Source: Clostridium_AF sediminicola (GTDB lineage Bacteria > Bacillota > Clostridia > Clostridiales > Clostridiaceae). From it: a stretch of DNA of 64,000 bases. The stretch lies in NCBI RefSeq assembly GCF_050402865.1, contig NZ_BAABMF010000002.1, positions 124,001 through 188,000 on the forward strand, written 5' to 3'. This document shows positions 59,820 to 64,000 of the stretch, one piece after another. Within the stretch, counting starts at the first letter, position 1; each line of letters opens with the position of its first letter. A program made the translations under genes and the position numbers. The notes under the pieces are model-generated. The model worked only from the letters and a program-made list of their open reading frames with translations, did not search any database and had not been told where the DNA came from.

Positions 59820-60281
59820 TTATAAATTATCTTCTTTTTCATATAGTTTTTTAATAATTAAATCCATCTTTTCTGTTAAAATATCAAAAGTTTTTTCATA
59901 TATAAAAATATTTCCTCCGTAGGGATCAACTACATCTCCTTTTTCACCAATATATTCTTTAAAAGAATATATTTTTTCTATGTGTTGAGGAAAATTATTC
60001 TTCAAAACTCCAGCTATATAATCCGTCATTGTTAATATCAAAGTGTTTTCCACCATATGCTCTCTGGTTAATTGAACTGCTTCTCTTTCATAAACATCTA
60101 TCCCTAATCTAGACTTTAGTATCATTGCAGCGTTTTCAGTTGCTAAACTACCAGAAATAGCAGAAATCCCTGCAGAAGAAACTCTTATATTAGCTTTTTT
60201 ATTCCTTGCTAGAACGCTAAAAATCCCTTCAGCCATAACACTTCTACATGTATTTCCCGTACAAACGAATAATAGATTCAT
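59820..60281 (-). CDS. ywlE: Low-molecular-weight protein phosphatase, YwlE arginine-phosphatase type
   Basis: The protein has 153 residues. The catalytic loop VCTGNTCRSVMAEG contains Cys7, Arg13 and, at the second position of interest, Thr11, the residue that in YwlE favours phospho-arginine over phospho-tyrosine. The later acid lies in GDVVDPYGG. Position directly before rpiB and after sua5 is that of ywlE in Bacillus. The substrate, phospho-arginine marks made by McsB, is inferred. ATG 60281 follows GAGAGG. mcsB is not in the window. Confidence 0.88.
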   Translation of the reverse strand: MNLLFVCTGNTCRSVMAEGIFSVLARNKKANIRVSSAGISAISGSLATENAAMILKSRLGIDVYEREAVQLTREHMVENTLILTMTDYIAGVLKNNFPQHIEKIYSFKEYIGEKGDVVDPYGGNIFIYEKTFDILTEKMDLIIKKLYEKEDNL

Positions 60282-60318
60282 ATATAAATCCTCTCTCCAA
60301 TAAATTTATAAGTATATC

Positions 60319-61368
60319 CTACAATTCTATGATATCATATCCAGCTGCTTTTTTTAGTCTATTCATAATTGCAATTCCTATTCCTTCTTCTTCATAACTT
60401 TCTGCAAATATTAAGTCAACATTTTCATTGTTAAAACTTCTTAATACACTAAATAAATTTTGACTTATCTCATTCAAGTTAGCTCTCTTGCCAAGTGATT
60501 TAATAATGCCAGAAGTATATTCATATTTAGTTTCTTCACACGCAATAATTCCAACTCTCATACCTCTCTGGACATTCAAACTTGTACACTCATTTATATA
60601 TGAGACTGTTTCTTCTAATTCACCTTTTACAATTTTCAAAGGTGCTTTTGGCGCATAATGCCTATACTTCATTCCTGGCGCTTTGGGTTTAATATTTTCT
60701 TTTGGTTTATTTATAAGAGCGGGGTCAATATAAACCCTTGAATCAATTTTTTGTAATCTTTCTAGAGTTATTGCTCCGGGCCTTAATATGCATGGAGGAT
60801 CTACCGTACAATCAACTATAGTAGACTCTAATCCTACTTCCGAAATATCTCCACCAATTATGAAATTAACCCTTCCATTTAAATCTTCAACACAACTCTC
60901 TAATGTAGTAGGACTTGGTTTTCCTGACAAATTTGCCGAAGGAGCTGCTATAGGCACATTGGCTTCTTCTATAAGTTTTCTAGCAATAGTATTCGAAGGC
61001 ATTCTAATTCCGACCGTTTCTAGACCTGCACTTGTAGTATAAGGAACTTTTTGTGATTTTTTTAAAATTATAGTTAATGGACCAGGCCAAAGTTCTTTCA
61101 TCATTTTTTTTGCTATTATAGGTATATCATCCACTAAACTTTCTACATTTGTACTAGCTACATGTATTATTAAAGGATTATCCTGGGGTCTTCCTTTCGC
61201 TATAAAGATTTTTTTAACGGCATCTTCATCCAATGCATTAGCACCTAATCCATAAACCGTTTCTGTAGGAAATACCACTAATCCACCCTTTCTAAAAACA
61301 CTTCCAGCTTCAATGATAACCTCATTATCTATTTTAGATTCGTCTATTTTTACTATCTTCGTTTCCAC
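60319..61368 (-). CDS. sua5: L-threonylcarbamoyladenylate synthase (Sua5/YwlC)
   Basis: First enzyme of t6A synthesis: makes threonylcarbamoyl-AMP from threonine, bicarbonate and ATP. The protein has 349 residues. N-terminal YrdC domain (about 15-205) with VFPTETVYGLGANA, KGRPQDNPLIIH and APSANLSGKPSPT, and a C-terminal Sua5 domain (about 230-349) linked by PKAPGMKYRHYAP. The long form with Sua5 domain is typical of Firmicutes. GTG 61368 is the start. With tsaB, tsaD and tsaE in this window, the pathway is complete. Confidence 0.96.
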   Translation of the reverse strand: METKIVKIDESKIDNEVIIEAGSVFRKGGLVVFPTETVYGLGANALDEDAVKKIFIAKGRPQDNPLIIHVASTNVESLVDDIPIIAKKMMKELWPGPLTIILKKSQKVPYTTSAGLETVGIRMPSNTIARKLIEEANVPIAAPSANLSGKPSPTTLESCVEDLNGRVNFIIGGDISEVGLESTIVDCTVDPPCILRPGAITLERLQKIDSRVYIDPALINKPKENIKPKAPGMKYRHYAPKAPLKIVKGELEETVSYINECTSLNVQRGMRVGIIACEETKYEYTSGIIKSLGKRANLNEISQNLFSVLRSFNNENVDLIFAESYEEEGIGIAIMNRLKKAAGYDIIEL

Positions 61369-61409
61369 TTATAACAACTCCATTTTTTTAACCATTACTT
61401 AGTATTTTA

Positions 61410-62135
61410 TTATAAGAGTATCGTAATTACAAGACCTAATATTATTCCAAATACAACACTTTTAAATATAGTATTAAAATTTGTAGCTTTTGTACTTCTA
61501 TTGATTAATTGGAACAATGCAATATAAAACATTATCCCTGAAACTATTGCTAAAAATATACCAATAATTAATGGAGAAATCCAAAACATTTTAACCCCAA
61601 TATAACATCCAATAACTGTAGGCATAGCAGTTAAGAATGAATAAAGCAAAACTTTATATGTACGTATTCTTGAAGCTACTAATGTTGATGATACTACAAT
61701 ACCTTCCGGTATATCATGTACTGCAATTACTAAGCTCATTGTTGCTCCTAAACCACTACTATGCAAAAATCCAATTCCCATAATAATTCCTTCTGGAAGA
61801 TTATGCAGCATTATTCCAATAGATGTTAAAATAGCTGTTTTCAGAAATACATCTTTATTTAAAGAAATTTCTTCATAAAGCTTACCTAAAAAATACATAA
61901 ATGCAATGCCAATACCCATATAAATAAGAAAAACATCAATTCTTATTCTTTCTAATGAAGATGGTAGTAATTCAATAAAAACCACTTCCATCATTATACC
62001 TGCTGCAAAACAATTGAAATTTGCTATCATCTTTTTTGAAGGTTTTGAAATCAATATCCCAAATATTGAACCTATCATTGTACCAGCTAAAGAAAATAAA
62101 CTTGCATATATTACAGTATTTGAAATTTCACTCAA
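61410..62135 (-). CDS. ZIP-family metal transporter
   Basis: Membrane protein of 241 residues with about eight hydrophobic helices. Metal-binding helices carry HNLPEGIIMGIGF and HDIPEGIVVSS, the twin H-x-x-P-E-G motifs of the ZIP family, which import zinc or other divalent metals. In Bacillus the equivalent site holds a different metal transporter (mntP). Start TTG 62135 follows GAGGTGAG. Metal specificity is not readable. Confidence 0.93.
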   Translation of the reverse strand: MSEISNTVIYASLFSLAGTMIGSIFGILISKPSKKMIANFNCFAAGIMMEVVFIELLPSSLERIRIDVFLIYMGIGIAFMYFLGKLYEEISLNKDVFLKTAILTSIGIMLHNLPEGIIMGIGFLHSSGLGATMSLVIAVHDIPEGIVVSSTLVASRIRTYKVLLYSFLTAMPTVIGCYIGVKMFWISPLIIGIFLAIVSGIMFYIALFQLINRSTKATNFNTIFKSVVFGIILGLVITILL

Positions 62136-62212
62136 CTAACTCACCTCACTCTAATTAATAATATTAATCAATTACAAGAATTAGAAGAGGAATTAATTTG
62201 ACAAAAAAACAA

Positions 62213-62236
62213 AAACAAAGGCAATCGCCTTTGTTT
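62213..62236 (-). terminator. Terminator of prfA
   Basis: Stem AAACAAAGGC (62213-62222) with GCCTTTGTTT (62227-62236), then TTTTTG and seven more T residues on the minus strand. It lies 3 bases after the prfA stop. Confidence 0.85.
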
Positions 62237-62238
62237 TA

Positions 62239-63309
62239 TTAATTACCTAGTTCTTTCATTTTTTCAGCTTGCTCAGTAGAAATAAGTGCATCTAAAACTT
62301 CATCCATATCACCATCAAGGAAATTATCTAGCTTGTAAAGAGTTAAACCAATTCTATGCTCAGTAACTCTTCCTTGAGGATAATTGTAAGTCCTTATTCT
62401 TTCACTTCTATCTCCTGTTCCTACCTGACTTCTTCTATCAGCAGCTATTCCAGCAAGTCTCTCAGCTTCTGCCTGTTCAAATAACCTAGCTTTCAATACC
62501 TTCATAGCTTTATCTTTATTCTTCAACTGTGATTTTTCATCTTGACATGAAACAACTATCCCTGAAGGTATGTGAGTCAATCTAACCGCTGAGTCAGTAG
62601 TGTTTACACACTGTCCTCCATTACCAGACGCTCTAAATACATCCACTCTAATATCATTAGGATCAACATGTATTTCTACATCATCAACTTCAGGCAATAC
62701 AGCTACAGTAACTGTAGAAGTATGAATTCTACCACTTGATTCTGTATCAGGAACTCTTTGAACTCTGTGTACTCCACTTTCATACTTAAATTTGCTATAA
62801 GCTGCATCTCCTTTTAACATAAATACAACTTCTTTAAATCCGCCAATATCCGTTTCATTTGCACTCATTATTTCAGATTTCCAACCATGTCTCTCAGCAT
62901 AACGGTTATACATTCTAAATAAATTAGCTGCAAATAACGCTGCTTCATCTCCTCCAGCGCCACCTCTTATCTCAATAAATACATTTTTATCATCATTTGG
63001 ATCTTTAGGAAGCATTAAAATTTTAACCTCTTCTTCTATAACTTCCTTATTGCTTTGTAACTCTTTAATCTCTTCTTGAATCATTTCTTTTAATTCTTTA
63101 TCTGTTTCTTCTTTTAACATTTCTTTATTGTCTTCTAATTCTGTCACAACAGTTTTATATTCTCTATACTTATTTACAATAATCTCTAATTCAGCATGTT
63201 CTTTACATAACTTTCTCCATTCAGCTTGTTTAGCCATAACTGATGGATCGCTGATTTTCATAGACAATTCATCATATTTATTTTCTATAAACTCCAGTTT
63301 ATCTAACAT
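62239..63309 (-). CDS. prfA: Peptide chain release factor 1
   Basis: Releases peptides at UAG and UAA. The protein has 356 residues. The codon-reading P-x-T motif is PDT in QRVPDTESSGRIHTS, and the catalytic GGQ is in FRASGNGGQCVNTTDS. An N-terminal coiled-coil domain spans about 1-110. ATG 63309 follows CGGAGTGAT; a start three codons earlier is inside that site. PrmC, encoded just upstream, methylates the Gln of the GGQ motif. Confidence 0.98.
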   Translation of the reverse strand: MLDKLEFIENKYDELSMKISDPSVMAKQAEWRKLCKEHAELEIIVNKYREYKTVVTELEDNKEMLKEETDKELKEMIQEEIKELQSNKEVIEEEVKILMLPKDPNDDKNVFIEIRGGAGGDEAALFAANLFRMYNRYAERHGWKSEIMSANETDIGGFKEVVFMLKGDAAYSKFKYESGVHRVQRVPDTESSGRIHTSTVTVAVLPEVDDVEIHVDPNDIRVDVFRASGNGGQCVNTTDSAVRLTHIPSGIVVSCQDEKSQLKNKDKAMKVLKARLFEQAEAERLAGIAADRRSQVGTGDRSERIRTYNYPQGRVTEHRIGLTLYKLDNFLDGDMDEVLDALISTEQAEKMKELGN

Positions 63310-63407
63310 CAAAATCACTCCGTATTCATATTTTCACATTTAATTATTATATCATATTAATATTAAATCACAAAAACTTTAGATTTATTTCTTTAAAATA
63401 TAAATAG

Positions 63408-64000
63408 CTATGGCTCTTTTAACCTACCCACAACAACTCTATCTTTTCCCGCCAAATCTTGAAAAGTTCTAATACTTGTGAATCCATTTTCTTTAAGAAT
63501 ACTTATCACTTCATATTTTTGATCATGCCCAATTTCATATGAAAGTAAACCATTATTATTAAGATTTTCTTTAGCTTGCAATGTTATTCTTCTATAAAAA
63601 TCCAATCCATCTTTTCCACCATTAAGCGCAATATGAGGTTCAAAATTTTTAACATCATCCATAAGTGTATTAATTACTTCATCTTTTATATAAGGGGGAT
63701 TAGATACAATTACATCAAATTTTACATTCGTTGACTTTGCTTTTTTAAGTAAATCACTTTTGTATACACTGGCTTTATTTTTTAAATCTAATCTTGAAAT
63801 ATTCTCTGTAGTAACTTGTAGCGCTATATCACTAATATCATATAAGTCCACTTTGATATCTCGAATCATTTTAGCCAAGGATAACCCTATCGCGCCTGTT
63901 CCACAACATAAATCACATACAGTTCTATAATTATACTTAACTATCTCTTCCAAAGTTTTTTCTACTAGAATTTCAGTATCTGGTCGAGGAATTAAAACTC
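63408..64000 (-). CDS. prmC: Release-factor glutamine methyltransferase PrmC (5' end outside window)
   Basis: SAM-dependent enzyme that methylates the GGQ glutamine of RF1 and RF2. The open frame runs to the right edge without a start: the outermost codons read VLIPRPDTEILVEKTL, a signature that normally lies about 90 residues into the protein, so the N-terminal domain is cut off. SAM-binding VCDLCCGTGAIGLSLA and the catalytic VSNPPYIKDE are present. It precedes prfA by 98 bases, the usual prmC-prfA neighbourhood (order reversed in some genera). Confidence 0.96.
   Translation of the reverse strand, partial: VLIPRPDTEILVEKTLEEIVKYNYRTVCDLCCGTGAIGLSLAKMIRDIKVDLYDISDIALQVTTENISRLDLKNKASVYKSDLLKKAKSTNVKFDVIVSNPPYIKDEVINTLMDDVKNFEPHIALNGGKDGLDFYRRITLQAKENLNNNGLLSYEIGHDQKYEVISILKENGFTSIRTFQDLAGKDRVVVGRLKEP

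Overview
The window is AT-rich DNA (my rough estimate is about 30% GC) from a spore-forming, low-GC Gram-positive bacterium of the class Clostridia. The evidence is spoIID, a spoIIQ-like gene, spoIIID, yyaC and ywmB, a long-form hpf, an FMN and a SAM-I riboswitch, many TTG/GTG starts behind strong AGGAGG ribosome sites, and U-tract terminators after most units. Genus cannot be fixed from sequence alone. The gene order from about 31.8 kb to the right end (prfB-secA-hpf-comF-recD2-metK, then mbl-spoIIID-spoIIQ-spoIID-murA-ywmB-atp operon-upp-rpiB-ywlE-sua5-prfA-prmC) follows the conserved Firmicute arrangement known from Bacillus.

Left part, 0-16 kb: a truncated M14 peptidoglycan peptidase, a lipid kinase, a TetR regulator with two operator-like palindromes followed by the wreck of an MMPL/RND exporter, tsaD, a RusA-like nuclease with a zinc finger, and a three-gene glycerol-3-phosphate dehydrogenase-type operon behind a promoter and attenuator-like hairpin. 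These are followed by a zinc-ribbon protein, cobT, an esterase, an iron alcohol dehydrogenase, a PH-domain protein, pgmB, tRNA-Trp and tsaE-tsaB-rimI.

Accessory part, 16.4-27 kb: a sigma-54 activator (21284-22714) sits between two operons, each with a -24/-12 promoter on the minus strand and upstream TGTTACA motifs spaced 18 bp. One operon encodes a flavodoxin-like protein, an acyl-CoA ligase, a divergent KAS III, a broken CoA-transferase and a FabG-type reductase. The other encodes a sodium:solute symporter with a small membrane partner. Together they look like a carboxylic-acid uptake and CoA-activation regulon. To the right are an NHL fragment, a composite mobile-element remnant, and an alpha/beta hydrolase with its own -24/-12 promoter.

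Middle, 27-45 kb: ribU behind an FMN riboswitch, tex, an M28 peptidase, prfB with its programmed +1 frameshift, secA, hpf, comFC with a ComFA-like protein that lacks a Walker A motif, recD2, metK behind a SAM-I riboswitch, a four-tRNA array (Thr-Tyr-Val-Tyr), a TtcA-type thiolase, an unknown membrane protein and yyaC.

Right part, 45-64 kb: the mbl/spoIIID/spoIIQ/spoIID/murA/ywmB block, the complete F-type ATP synthase operon atpIBEFHAGDC, dCMP deaminase, upp, rpiB, ywlE-like phosphatase, sua5, a ZIP transporter, prfA and the start-truncated prmC.

I found no CRISPR array, prophage or recognisable defence island. The strongest non-routine signals are the sigma-54 regulon, a family of hairpin repeats with a conserved loop and variable but still paired arms, and a 23-bp perfect palindrome that ends two convergent genes and gives both proteins the same last seven residues.
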